Source of the DNA: Vulcanimicrobiota bacterium
GTDB taxonomy: Bacteria > Vulcanimicrobiota > Xenobia > Xenobiales > JADMJV01
Length of the DNA: 64,000 nt
Reading direction: 5' to 3'
NCBI GenBank assembly: GCA_023447635.1
Contig: JAEXNA010000121.1
Span: forward strand, 1-64,000
Below, piece after piece: positions 1 to 9,246 of the stretch. Each line of letters begins with the position of its first letter. Positions within the stretch are counted from its first letter, which is position 1. The notes under the pieces were generated by a model. It saw only the letters and a list, made by a program, of their open reading frames with translations. It made no database searches and was not told the origin of the DNA. Both the position numbers and the translations under genes were made by a program.

Positions 1-903
<903 letters not shown>

Positions 904-920
<17 letters not shown>

Positions 921-1986
921 AGCTGGCCTCCATGTTGCTTACAAATCGTTCGAACAGGTAGCGGGAGTCGTGAGGACCGGGAGCGTTCTCGGGGTGGTAC
1001 TGCACCGAGAAGGCGCGCTTTTCGGGGCAAGCGATCCCTTCGCAGGTGCCGTCGTTGAGGTTCACGTGAGTCAACATCACGTGACCGCCCAGCGAGTCGG
1101 GCGCCACCGCGAAACCGTGGTTCTGGGTGGTGATCTCGACCCGCCCGGTGGAAAGGTCTTTGACCGGATGGTTGCTGCCATGATGACCAAATTTCAGCTT
1201 GTAGGTCTCTCCGCCCAGGGCGCGGCCCAGAAGCTGATGGCCCAGGCAGATGCCGAAGATCGGCACCTTGCCCATAAAGGTAGTGATCTCGTCGACCACG
1301 CTCTGCAGGGCGGCCGGATCGCCAGGGCCGTTAGAGAGGAAGACGCCGTCAGGGTTCAGCGCCATCACTTCCGCGGCGGTGGCGTAGGCGGGAACTCGGG
1401 TCACTCGCAGACCGTGCAGCTCCATCAGGTTCAGCATGTGCTGCTTCATACCGAAGTCATACGCCACCACGTGCAGGCCGCCATCCCCAAAAGAACTGCG
1501 CTCGCTGCAGGTAACCTCCTGGACCAGGTCGCGACCGACCAGGTCGGGATGGTGCAGAATTTGCTCGAGCAGGTCCGTCGGAATATCGCCCGAGCAGACC
1601 GCCCCGCGCATCGCGCCTTTCTCCCGCAGATGGCGCACCACGGCCCGGGTATCGACGTCGCAAATTCCCACGACCTGATGCTGGACCAACCACGAGTCCA
1701 GCGACAGGTCGGCCCGCCAGTTCGAATACTTGCGGGGGGCGTCTTGGACGGCGAAACCGGCCAGCCAGGCCCGGCCCGATTCGTGGTCGCCCGCGTTGAT
1801 CCCGACGTTACCGACGTGGGCCGCCGTCGAGACCAGGATCTGACCGCAGTAGGAAGGGTCGGTCAGAAGCTCCTGATAGCCCGTCATCGCGGTCGAGAAG
1901 ATCACCTCGCCGAAGGACATGCCCGGGGCGCCAAACCCTCGACCGGGAAACTCCGTCCCGTCCTCGAGCATCAAAACTGCTTTCAT
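904..1986 (-). CDS. carA: Carbamoyl-phosphate synthase small subunit
   Basis: Glutaminase subunit that hydrolyses glutamine and passes ammonia to CarB. Length is 360 residues, normal for the family. The N-terminal CPSase_sm domain (about 1-130) is followed by a class I glutamine amidotransferase domain. That domain has the nucleophile in [12 protein letters not shown] (Cys247) and the His331/Glu333 pair in YHPEN. An AGGAG stands about 8 nt before the ATG. It is the sixth gene of the minus-strand operon running argC, argJ, argB, argD, argR, carA, carB. Placement behind arginine genes suggests arginine control by ArgR, as in Bacillus-type arginine operons where carAB follow argD. Confidence 0.97.
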
Positions 1987-2014
1987 CTTGCCATTCTCCT
2001 AAAAAAACGTTGCC

Positions 2015-2473
2015 TTAAAAATAGTCGTCGAGCGCCGCGCGCACCCGCTCGCGCTGGTCGGCCCGCTCGATCAGCACCAGCACCAGGTCGTCGCCGGCTA
2101 GCGTTCCCGTGAGCCCGGGCACCCCCATCTCATCGATCGAGATAGCCACCGCCATCGCTCGCCCCGGCAGAGTTCTCACCGCCAGAAAAGCCTCGGCCTC
2201 GGCGAACCCCAGAACAAACGAGGCCAGGTCCGGACGTCGCGCCGACCCCTTCGAACGAGCCGTTCCCGGCGACGAGTAACGATAGCCTCCCGCGCTGAGC
2301 GGCTCTTTGACCAACCCCAACCGGCGGATGTCGCGCGACACGGTCGCCTGGGTGACCTCGAAGCCGTCCTCGGTCAGGGCGTCGACGAGTTCCGCCTGGG
2401 TGCCCAGCGGGCGCTTTCCGATCAGCTGGACTATGGCCCGCTCGCGCCGGCCACGTTCCTGGTCTGCTGACAT
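2015..2473 (-). CDS. argR: Arginine repressor ArgR
   Basis: Arginine-sensing repressor/activator of arginine metabolism, 152 residues, the usual family length. The N-terminal winged helix (about 1-75) holds QAELVDALTEDGFEVTQATV, with the recognition helix in VTQATVSRDIRRLGL. The C-terminal oligomerisation and arginine-binding domain holds GTLAGDDLVLVL, the conserved GT(I/L)AGDDT-like signature. The ATG at 2473 is preceded by GGAGG at 6 nt. A longer in-frame extension (to 2593) is only the shadow of argD. The gene overlaps argD by 43 bp and is followed by carA after 28 bp. It therefore lies inside the operon it probably controls, and a matching ARG box lies before argC. This arrangement predicts autoregulation. 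Confidence 0.93.
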   Translation of the reverse strand: MSADQERGRRERAIVQLIGKRPLGTQAELVDALTEDGFEVTQATVSRDIRRLGLVKEPLSAGGYRYSSPGTARSKGSARRPDLASFVLGFAEAEAFLAVRTLPGRAMAVAISIDEMGVPGLTGTLAGDDLVLVLIERADQRERVRAALDDYF

Positions 2474-3600
2474 ATCGCGTCCTCCAATAGGGTGATGGCC
2501 TGGTCGATCTCGGCCCGCTTCACCACCAGCGGCGGCGCCAACCGCAGCGCCGTGGGGCGAACCGCATTGACCAGCAGGCCCGCCTGCAGGCACGCCTCAG
2601 CCACCGGACCGGCCTCGACGTCGAGTTCGACGGCCAGCAGCAGTCCGATCCCGCGAACCTCTTTAGCCCCAGGAAGCTCCATCAGGGCATCGCGCAGGTA
2701 GTCGCCTTGCTGGCGCACGTTTTCGAGAATCGCCTCGTCTTCGATGGTTTGCAAAACCGTCAGCGCCGCGGTGGAAGCCAGCAGGCCGCCGCCGTAGGTG
2801 GTGCCGTGGCTTCCGGGGGGGAGCAGTTCCGCCAGCGCGGTGCTGGCGCCCACGGCTCCCACCGGAACTCCCCCTCCCAAACCTTTGGCCAGAGCGACCG
2901 CGTCCGGCTTCAGGTCGTAAAGCTGGGCGGCCAGCCAGTGGCCGGTGCGTCCGATGCCGGTCTGCACCTCATCGAGCAAGAACAGTTTGCCAGAAAGGCG
3001 ACAGGCGTTCTCTACCGCTTTCAGATAGACGGGGTCGGCGGGGACCACTCCTCCCTCCCCCTGGACCGGCTCCAAAAGCACCGCGCAGGCGCCCTCCAGG
3101 GCGTCCAGCGTGGCCCGGGTGTCGTTGAAGTCGACGAAGCGGAACCCCTCGACGAGAGGATGGAAGTTCTCCTGATACTTGGGGTTCCCGGTGGCCGATA
3201 GCGTTGCCATGGTGCGCCCGTGAAAGCTGTTATGGGCCACCACGATCACCGGCGGCAGCCCGTTCTGGTGGGCGTAGCGACGCGCCATCTTGATCAGCGC
3301 TTCATTGGCTTCCGCCCCCGAGTTGCAGAAGAACACCTTCTCGAACCCGCACAGCGCGCAAAGCTTGGCCGCCGCCTCCTCCTGGCGAGGAATGGTGTAG
3401 AGGTTGCTCACGTGAAGCAGTTTCCCGACTTGCTCCTGCAGCGCCGAGACCAGACGCGGATGGGAGTGGCCCAGCGAACTCACAGCGATCCCGCTCAAGA
3501 AATCGAGGTACGGCTTCCCCTCGGTACTGTAGAGCGTCACGCCTTCGCCGCGCTCGAAGGCAACCTCGGCTCTTTTGTAGTTAGCGAACAGTGATGACAT
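2431..3600 (-). CDS. argD: Acetylornithine aminotransferase
   Basis: PLP-dependent class III aminotransferase converting N-acetylglutamate semialdehyde to N-acetylornithine. 389 residues, normal length. Visible motifs are the phosphate-binding CNSGAEANE, the LLDEVQTGIGRTG segment carrying the PLP aspartate, and the Schiff-base lysine in DAVALAKGLGGG (Lys239). AAGGAG stands about 9 nt before the ATG. The start overlaps the end of argB by 20 bp and the end overlaps argR by 43 bp, so it is tightly coupled in the operon. Closely related ornithine or succinyldiaminopimelate aminotransferases cannot be separated by sequence alone. The operon context makes argD the natural reading, with a possible second role in lysine synthesis. 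Confidence 0.94.
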   Translation of the reverse strand: MSSLFANYKRAEVAFERGEGVTLYSTEGKPYLDFLSGIAVSSLGHSHPRLVSALQEQVGKLLHVSNLYTIPRQEEAAAKLCALCGFEKVFFCNSGAEANEALIKMARRYAHQNGLPPVIVVAHNSFHGRTMATLSATGNPKYQENFHPLVEGFRFVDFNDTRATLDALEGACAVLLEPVQGEGGVVPADPVYLKAVENACRLSGKLFLLDEVQTGIGRTGHWLAAQLYDLKPDAVALAKGLGGGVPVGAVGASTALAELLPPGSHGTTYGGGLLASTAALTVLQTIEDEAILENVRQQGDYLRDALMELPGAKEVRGIGLLLAVELDVEAGPVAEACLQAGLLVNAVRPTALRLAPPLVVKRAEIDQAITLLEDAICQQTRNVAGASGP

Positions 3601-4330
3601 CGCTCGGCTCCTTTCTCAGAATGGTTCCAGGCTCGGACGAGGCAAGAGACCGGATCACGACCTCTCCCACTCCCCACGCCAGCGCCGCCTTGGCGGCCGT
3701 GATCTTCGGGATCATACCGCCGGTGATCACTCCGCTGGCGATCATCTCGTCGAGTCCAGCGAGGGTGACCTCGGCCACCGTCCTCCCCTGCCCGTCCCGT
3801 AATCCCGGAACGTCGGTGAAAAAGACGAAGCGGTCGGCCTTCAGCGCCCCCGCCACGGCCGCCGCCGAGGTGTCGGCGTTGACGTTGAGCGGCGCAAAAT
3901 CCGGTCCAAAAGCGACCGGCGAGACGACCGGCAAGAAACCTCCGCCCAGCAGGGTGCGGAGCAGATCGGTGCGGACTTCCGCGATCTCTCCCACCTGCCC
4001 CCAGGCTCCCCCCTGATAGAGGTCCGCCCGCAAGGTAGCGCCGTCGATGCCGGAAAGTCCCACCGCCGGCAAACCCGAGCGCTGCAGTTGGGCCACGATG
4101 CGTTTGTTCACGAGACCAGCCAGCACCATCTCGACCATCTCCATGCTCTCGGCCGGAGTGACTCGCAGTCCCTCGCGGAACTCCGAGGGCAGGCCGGCTC
4201 GGTCCAGCTGCTTCTGAATCTCGGGCCCACCGCCGTGAACCACCACCGTCTCGACGGCGCTTTCCAGGAAGCGGCTCAGAGCATCCAGGTCGGCCAGGCT
4301 GCTGCCGCCAAACTTCAAGACGGTGATCAT
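3581..4330 (-). CDS. argB: Acetylglutamate kinase
   Basis: Amino-acid kinase phosphorylating N-acetylglutamate. 249 residues, about the size of the arginine-insensitive (E. coli-like) enzymes. It has the N-terminal KFGGSSLAD, VVVHGGGPEIQKQLD, and late GGMIPKITAA carrying the conserved Lys of the ATP site. The N-terminal arginine-binding helix of feedback-inhibited hexameric enzymes is not obvious, since the protein begins directly at ITVLKFGG. If so, control would lie in ArgR or in ArgJ rather than here; that is inference. The ATG overlaps the stop of argJ (ATGA-type). Confidence 0.95.
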   Translation of the reverse strand: MITVLKFGGSSLADLDALSRFLESAVETVVVHGGGPEIQKQLDRAGLPSEFREGLRVTPAESMEMVEMVLAGLVNKRIVAQLQRSGLPAVGLSGIDGATLRADLYQGGAWGQVGEIAEVRTDLLRTLLGGGFLPVVSPVAFGPDFAPLNVNADTSAAAVAGALKADRFVFFTDVPGLRDGQGRTVAEVTLAGLDEMIASGVITGGMIPKITAAKAALAWGVGEVVIRSLASSEPGTILRKEPSDVITVR

Positions 4331-5538
4331 GTCATATACGCTCCGTTGATCTCGACATAGCCGTGGCCGATGTCGCAGGTCCAGACCCGCGCCGTGCCCG
4401 ACCCCATCCCGAGGTCCAGCCGCATCACGAACTCGGAGCCCTGCAGCACCTTGGAGGCGGCGGCCTGCCCTTCGGGGATGCCGGTGCCTTTGCTGAACAC
4501 GGTCACTCCGTCAAAAGACAGTTCGCAGGTGTCCTCGGAAAGCTCCACCCCCGCCCGCCCCGCGGCGGCCAGGACGCGACCCCAGTTCGGTTCGGCTCCG
4601 GCTAGCATCGTTTTGAACAGCAGCGAACCGGCCACCGTGTTGGCCACCTGACGCGCCTCGGCATCCCCTACGGCTCCGGTGACCTGAATCTCGACCAGGC
4701 AGCGAGCGCCTTCGCCGTCACGCACGACCTTCTTGGCCAGATCCTGAGCCACCAGAGTCAGCGCCAGGGTGAACTCGGCTAACTCTTCCTTGCTCTGCAC
4801 GGCCACCCCAGAGGCGCCGCTGGCCAGCACCAGGATGGTGTCGTTGGTGCTGGTGTCGCCGTCAACCGAGATGCTGTTGAAAGAGGCGTCGGTGGCCGCC
4901 TTCAGAGCCGCCTTCAGCGCCGCGGGCTCGACGGCGGCGTCGGTGGTCAAAAAGCAGAGGGTGGTGGCCATGTTGGGGTGGATCATCCCGGCGCCTTTGG
5001 CCATTCCGCCGATGCGGTAGCCGCCCGCAGCGCTTTCTACCACGGCCGCACAGGTCTTTTCGTAGGCGTCGGTGGTGAGGATCGCCTGGCAGGCTTCGGC
5101 TCCACCTTCCACCGACAGCCCGGCTCTGAGCCGAGGGATGCCCTCTCGGATCACCGGCATGGGCAACGCCTGGCCGATCACTCCGGTGGAGCAGATCAGA
5201 ACCTCGCTGGTCTCGATCCCCAGCGAGGTCGCGGCCAGTTGGACCATCTCGCGAGTGTCGGCCATGCCCTGGTCGCCGGTGCAGGCGTTGGCGTTGCCGC
5301 TGTTGACCAGCACGGCGCTGGCCGTACCGGTGGCCACATTCTCGCGACAGACTTTGACGGGCGCCGCACAGACCAGATTCTGCGTGAACATGCCGGCGGC
5401 CGTGGCCGGGGCGTCAGCCCAGATCAACGCCAGGTCTTTGCGCTCGGGACGGATCCCGCAATGCAGGCCGGTAGCCTGGAACCCCTGCGGGAAGGTGACG
5501 TTCCCCGAGGTGAGTGTGATGGAGGCAGTTTGCGTCAT
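4327..5538 (-). CDS. argJ: Bifunctional ornithine acetyltransferase / N-acetylglutamate synthase
   Basis: ArgJ recycles the acetyl group from N-acetylornithine to glutamate and, in bifunctional forms, also uses acetyl-CoA. 403 residues. The self-cleavage site typical of the family is visible as KGAGMIHPNMATTLCF, with the nucleophilic Thr192 after NMA, so the chain should split into alpha and beta subunits. AGAGGA precedes the ATG by 6 nt and the gap from argC is 9 bp. No argA or argE is present in the window, consistent with the cyclic acetyl route. Whether it is mono- or bifunctional cannot be read from the sequence. Confidence 0.95.
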   Translation of the reverse strand: MTQTASITLTSGNVTFPQGFQATGLHCGIRPERKDLALIWADAPATAAGMFTQNLVCAAPVKVCRENVATGTASAVLVNSGNANACTGDQGMADTREMVQLAATSLGIETSEVLICSTGVIGQALPMPVIREGIPRLRAGLSVEGGAEACQAILTTDAYEKTCAAVVESAAGGYRIGGMAKGAGMIHPNMATTLCFLTTDAAVEPAALKAALKAATDASFNSISVDGDTSTNDTILVLASGASGVAVQSKEELAEFTLALTLVAQDLAKKVVRDGEGARCLVEIQVTGAVGDAEARQVANTVAGSLLFKTMLAGAEPNWGRVLAAAGRAGVELSEDTCELSFDGVTVFSKGTGIPEGQAAASKVLQGSEFVMRLDLGMGSGTARVWTCDIGHGYVEINGAYMT

Positions 5539-5547
5539 GGTTGTCCT

Positions 5548-6549
5548 CTATGGTCCGATGGCGGGGAAGTTCAACCCGCTGGTCTCTTCAAGACCAAACA
5601 TCAGGTTCATGTTGTGCACGGCGGTGCCGGCTGCGCCCTTGCCCAGGTTGTCGATAGCCGAAAGCACGATAGAACAGCCCGGATAGCCGCTGTCCCGCAC
5701 CGCCAGGTGGCAGAAGTTGCTGCCCATCACCGCTTTGGTCGTCGGCAGCCCTTTCGGAAGCACCCTGACGAACGGCTCGTCGGCGTAGAATTTCGAGTAC
5801 AAAGCGGCCAGGTCGGCGGGCTCGTGCCGCACGTAGACGGTGGCCAGGATCCCTCGGGTCATCGGCGTGAGGTGAGGGGTAAAGACCACCTTCTGGCCAA
5901 CCGTCTGTTCGATCTCGGGCTGATGACGATGACCGCCGACGCCGTAAGCCTTGATCGTTTCGTTGACCTCGGCGTAAAGCGAGCCGACGTTGGCCCCGCG
6001 ACCCGCGCCCGAAACCCCGGACTTGGCATCGATGATGGTCGGCTCTTGCAGCAACCCGGCCTTGATTAACGGCAGCAGCGCCAGCGCCGAAGCCGTGGGG
6101 TAGCAGCCCGGGTTGGCTACCAGGCGGGCGGGCGTGATCTCGGCACGGTTGAGTTCCGGAAGCCCATAGACGGCCTCTTCGAGCAGCGCCGGGTAGAGGT
6201 GAGCGCCGTCATAGGTACGGGCGTAAACCTCGGGGTCGGCCAGGCGAAAGTCGGCCCCCAGGTCGATCACCCTGCAACCGGCCTCCAGCAGCGCCTTCGT
6301 CGGCTCCTGGCTCTGGCCGTGGGGAAGGCAGAGAAAGACCAGGTCGGCCTCCCGGCCCAGTTCGGCCCAGTCGCGAGCGACCAGGACGTCGTCGTAGAAG
6401 CCGTGCAGGTTCGGGAAAAGGTCGTCCACGCGCTGCCCTTGCTGGCTGTGAGCAAGGCTTGCCACGACTCGCGCCCGCGGATGGCACGACAGGTAGCGCA
6501 GCAGTTCGGCGCCGGTGTAGCCCGAAGCGCCCCCGATGGCGACCTTCAT
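5548..6549 (-). CDS. argC: N-acetyl-gamma-glutamyl-phosphate reductase
   Basis: NADPH-dependent reductase making N-acetylglutamate semialdehyde, and the first gene of the arginine operon. 333 residues from the ATG at 6549. It has a Rossmann start MKVAIGGASGYTGAELLR and the catalytic Cys149 in VANPGCYPTA. An upstream in-frame extension to 6732 is not conserved-looking and would cross the promoter and ARG box, so I reject it. There is no good Shine-Dalgarno before the ATG (only an AGAG), and the predicted 5' leader is only about 20 nt. See the separate promoter and operator entries. Confidence 0.95.
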   Translation of the reverse strand: MKVAIGGASGYTGAELLRYLSCHPRARVVASLAHSQQGQRVDDLFPNLHGFYDDVLVARDWAELGREADLVFLCLPHGQSQEPTKALLEAGCRVIDLGADFRLADPEVYARTYDGAHLYPALLEEAVYGLPELNRAEITPARLVANPGCYPTASALALLPLIKAGLLQEPTIIDAKSGVSGAGRGANVGSLYAEVNETIKAYGVGGHRHQPEIEQTVGQKVVFTPHLTPMTRGILATVYVRHEPADLAALYSKFYADEPFVRVLPKGLPTTKAVMGSNFCHLAVRDSGYPGCSIVLSAIDNLGKGAAGTAVHNMNLMFGLEETSGLNFPAIGP

Positions 6550-6552
6550 CTC

Positions 6553-6566
6553 TGAATTTTTATTCA
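6553..6566 (-). promoter_or_regulatory. ARG box (ArgR operator) before argC
   Basis: The sequence TGAATTTTTATTCA (minus strand TGAATAAAAATTCA) is a perfect 14-bp operator core. It matches the established E. coli/Bacillus ARG-box pattern TGAAT-4(A/T)-ATTCA without mismatch. It lies between the argC -10 element and the ATG, over the predicted transcription start, so bound ArgR would block initiation. argR itself is the fifth gene of this operon. Confidence 0.88.
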
Positions 6567-6574
6567 CAAGCGCG

Positions 6575-6603
6575 AATATATATACCCAAGTCCCCTCTGT
6601 CAA
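6575..6603 (-). promoter_or_regulatory. Sigma-70 promoter of the argC operon
   Basis: On the minus strand the -35 TTGACA (6603-6598) is a full consensus match. It is separated by exactly 17 bp from the -10 TATATT (6580-6575). The predicted start is near 6568, touching the ARG box. This is the strongest housekeeping promoter I find in the window. Confidence 0.85.
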
Positions 6604-6654
6604 CGGCTGGTCGTGGTAGAGGACCAAGCCCGAGGCGGTGAGAAGCGCCCGCGA

Positions 6655-9087
6655 ATGTCCTTTCGAAGCTACAGCAGGGGTATCATAGGGTTGTTGACCC
6701 TGATCTTCGGAGGGCTTCTGGCTACCGGGCATATCCTGCTACCTGTGGAATACATGGCGCGCGACTACCCCTACCGCGCCTACCCCCCGATCTCGTCCAT
6801 GGGACCTTTCCTCGAGAGCTGGGGGCTAGGCGACTCGGTATTAGGCTCGTATCCGGCGCTGACCTATATCCACCAGGCGTTCGCCCGAGGCGAGTTTCCG
6901 CTGTGGAACCCCCTCGAAGCGCTGGGTCTACCCGCCGTCGCCTCCTTCGGGCTGGGCTACATGTTCCCGGTCCACTGGCTAACCTTCGGCCTCTTCGCTC
7001 CGCTCCTGGCCTGGCACATCGAATTGATCGCCATCGTGCTGCTATCTTCCCTGAGCGCCTACGCCTTGTTCCGTCGACTGACGGGCGATGATCAAGCGGC
7101 GGGCCTGGGCGCCACCGCCTGGACCTTCGGAGGCTGGAGCGCCTGCTACTACCAGCTCCCTTCTTACGCCTGGGCGCTCGCGCTCTTCCCGTTTCTGCTT
7201 CTGAACGTGGAACGTTGCGCGGAGCGTCGGCCGTTCGCTCCGTTGCTACTGGCCGTGGGGGTCTGCTTCATGCTCACGGTTGGGCACCTGCAGATGGTCG
7301 CTCCGGCCGCCATCTGGGTCGCCGCCTGGATGCTGTGGCGAGGGCGGGGAGCCGTGCGAGAGCTCCTCCTCGCGGGAACGGCCGGCATCCTGATGTCGCT
7401 GTATCATCTGCTGCCGATGATCGAACTTCTTCGACTCAGCGAACGAGAGCAAGCGCCTCTCGGTAACATCCTCAACGCCTTGATGCTGCCACGCGAGTTC
7501 CTCTGCATGGTGTTCCCAACCCTGATGGGACAGCCGTCGGACAATTTCTACTTCGGCACCCTGCTGGCCAACCCGGTCATCAACGGTCGAGAGCACTGCG
7601 TCTTCACGGGCGTCCTGGTGTTTCTGCTCGCGCTGCTCGCCCTGTGGCGCAAGGCGGCTCCATCGAGCCGGCCGGTGGGAGCCGTGGCCGCCGGCTTCCT
7701 GCTCCTGGCCGGAGCCCCCTGGCTGTACGGCCCGCTCTGCCGAGCCTTTCCCCCGCTCCTCTTCCTGACCCCCACCCGCTTTCTTCCGTTCGCCCTGTTC
7801 GCGCTTTGCATGCTGGCGACTCAGGCCTGGACCGACCTTCGTCGCCGACCTCTCGGGGCCGACGAGGCTCGGGGCCTGGTGGGAGTGCTGGCCGCCTTCT
7901 CCCTGGCGGCGCTCAGTTTTCTGCTTCCCGCCATGCGGGGCACCCCGGAGTTCTTTCAATGGCTGGCCTACTGGGCGAGCAGGAACTACGCGGCTCGCCC
8001 GCCCTTCTTTGAGGGCGACTTCGCGACGGTCTTCGTGCAACGAGTTCGTGACCATTTCAGCCTGACTTCACCGGCTATCGCGCTGTCCTTTGCGGTAGTG
8101 CTGGGCTGCTCTTATCTGCTCCTTCGTTCGGTTGGCCGAACGATGCCGTTCCGACCGGCCTTCGCCTTGCTGGTGGTGGACCTGGGGATGCACTGCTGGC
8201 TGATGAACCCCGCTTTCCCCGTCACGGCCTACTTCCCGGAAAGCCCGGATATCGAGTTTCTGCGCGCCGGTGCCAGCATGGAAGAGGCGCCCCGCCCCCC
8301 GGGCCGGGTTTCCGCGTTGGGGAACGGCCCCTCTCCCAACCTGCTTCTGGTCCAGGGGATCGCCAACTTCGAGGCCTACGAAAGTGCTCACCCGGGGGAC
8401 TATCGCAAGCTGGTAGATGCGCTGAGTGGCGGAAAGCCGCAGCCCCATCAGACCGCGTTTCTCCTTCCCGCCGACGGCATCACGAGCGGGGCGCTCGACG
8501 TATTGGGGCTTCAGAGCATCTACGACCAGGCCGGCAAATGGCCCGGTGGCTTCCCGAGACCGGAATTCCGCGAGGCGATAGAGGCGCTGCACCGGCCCAC
8601 GGCTTTACGAGCCTTCACCCTGGACAAGTATCGGGTCGCCCCCCGCGAGGAGGCCTGGAGAACCTTGATGAGCTCCGAGTTCGACCCTCGGCAGGAGCTG
8701 GTTCTAGAACGCGCGCCCAGCTATCCGAGCCCCCCTTCGGCGACCTTTGCATCCGTCACTCCAACCCTCTACTCCGGACAGCAGGTGGAATTTGACCTCG
8801 AGTCCGACCGCCCCACGATGCTGGTCCTTACGGACCTGGACTACCCGGGTTGGAAGGCCACGGTCAACGGCGAGGAGCGTCCGATTCTGAAAACGTTCGG
8901 TTTTGCCCGAGGCGTCGAACTTCCCGCCGGACGGTCTCGCGTGGTTCTTCGCTTCACTCCTCTCGGATTTCCCTATACGCCCTGGCTCTCCGCCATCGTC
9001 TTCCTGGCCCTTCTAGGGTTTGGCGTAGGTCGGCTGGCTCGGGCCAGAGAGGAGAAGTCTGCTGTCGCCAGCCCGCCCGAGGCCTGA
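6655..9087 (+). CDS. YfhO-family polytopic membrane protein (GT-C-like)
   Basis: About 810 residues from the ATG at 6655; a GTG at 6613 would add 14 poorly supported residues. A first membrane segment (IIGLLTLIFGGLLATGHILL) is followed by a loop ending in FARGEFPLWNP, a hallmark of YfhO/GT-C-like membrane proteins. Roughly 12 more hydrophobic segments follow. The C-terminus has a soluble beta-rich domain with LTDLDYPGWKATVNG and LPAGRSRVVLRFTP, then a last membrane helix and a charged tail, again typical of YfhO. Some members take part in glycosylating envelope polymers, but the substrate cannot be told here. It is divergent from argC and may share the AT-rich 6553-6603 region for its promoter. 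No sugar genes are adjacent. Confidence 0.8.
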   Translation: MSFRSYSRGIIGLLTLIFGGLLATGHILLPVEYMARDYPYRAYPPISSMGPFLESWGLGDSVLGSYPALTYIHQAFARGEFPLWNPLEALGLPAVASFGLGYMFPVHWLTFGLFAPLLAWHIELIAIVLLSSLSAYALFRRLTGDDQAAGLGATAWTFGGWSACYYQLPSYAWALALFPFLLLNVERCAERRPFAPLLLAVGVCFMLTVGHLQMVAPAAIWVAAWMLWRGRGAVRELLLAGTAGILMSLYHLLPMIELLRLSEREQAPLGNILNALMLPREFLCMVFPTLMGQPSDNFYFGTLLANPVINGREHCVFTGVLVFLLALLALWRKAAPSSRPVGAVAAGFLLLAGAPWLYGPLCRAFPPLLFLTPTRFLPFALFALCMLATQAWTDLRRRPLGADEARGLVGVLAAFSLAALSFLLPAMRGTPEFFQWLAYWASRNYAARPPFFEGDFATVFVQRVRDHFSLTSPAIALSFAVVLGCSYLLLRSVGRTMPFRPAFALLVVDLGMHCWLMNPAFPVTAYFPESPDIEFLRAGASMEEAPRPPGRVSALGNGPSPNLLLVQGIANFEAYESAHPGDYRKLVDALSGGKPQPHQTAFLLPADGITSGALDVLGLQSIYDQAGKWPGGFPRPEFREAIEALHRPTALRAFTLDKYRVAPREEAWRTLMSSEFDPRQELVLERAPSYPSPPSATFASVTPTLYSGQQVEFDLESDRPTMLVLTDLDYPGWKATVNGEERPILKTFGFARGVELPAGRSRVVLRFTPLGFPYTPWLSAIVFLALLGFGVGRLARAREEKSAVASPPEA

Positions 9088-9246
9088 GAGGTCCAACCTC
9101 AGAACAACCTCCACGGGCTCTTCAAAAGCTGCCGTTCGGGCCGATGAGGGTCCCGTTGTCCCAGGGGTGGGGTTTCCTGTTGTCGGCGTGATGACAAGCC
9201 GCAGGCCCGCATCGAAGCCTTCCTATCCGGCGAAACAGGATAAATC

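Noticed and set aside
6550..6732. Longer argC start at 6732
   Set aside because: It would run through the consensus promoter and the perfect ARG box; the conserved Rossmann start is at 6549.
9088..9246. Possible c-di-GMP riboswitch before the siaA-like gene
   Set aside because: The conserved GEMM elements are not present; only short local pairs are seen.
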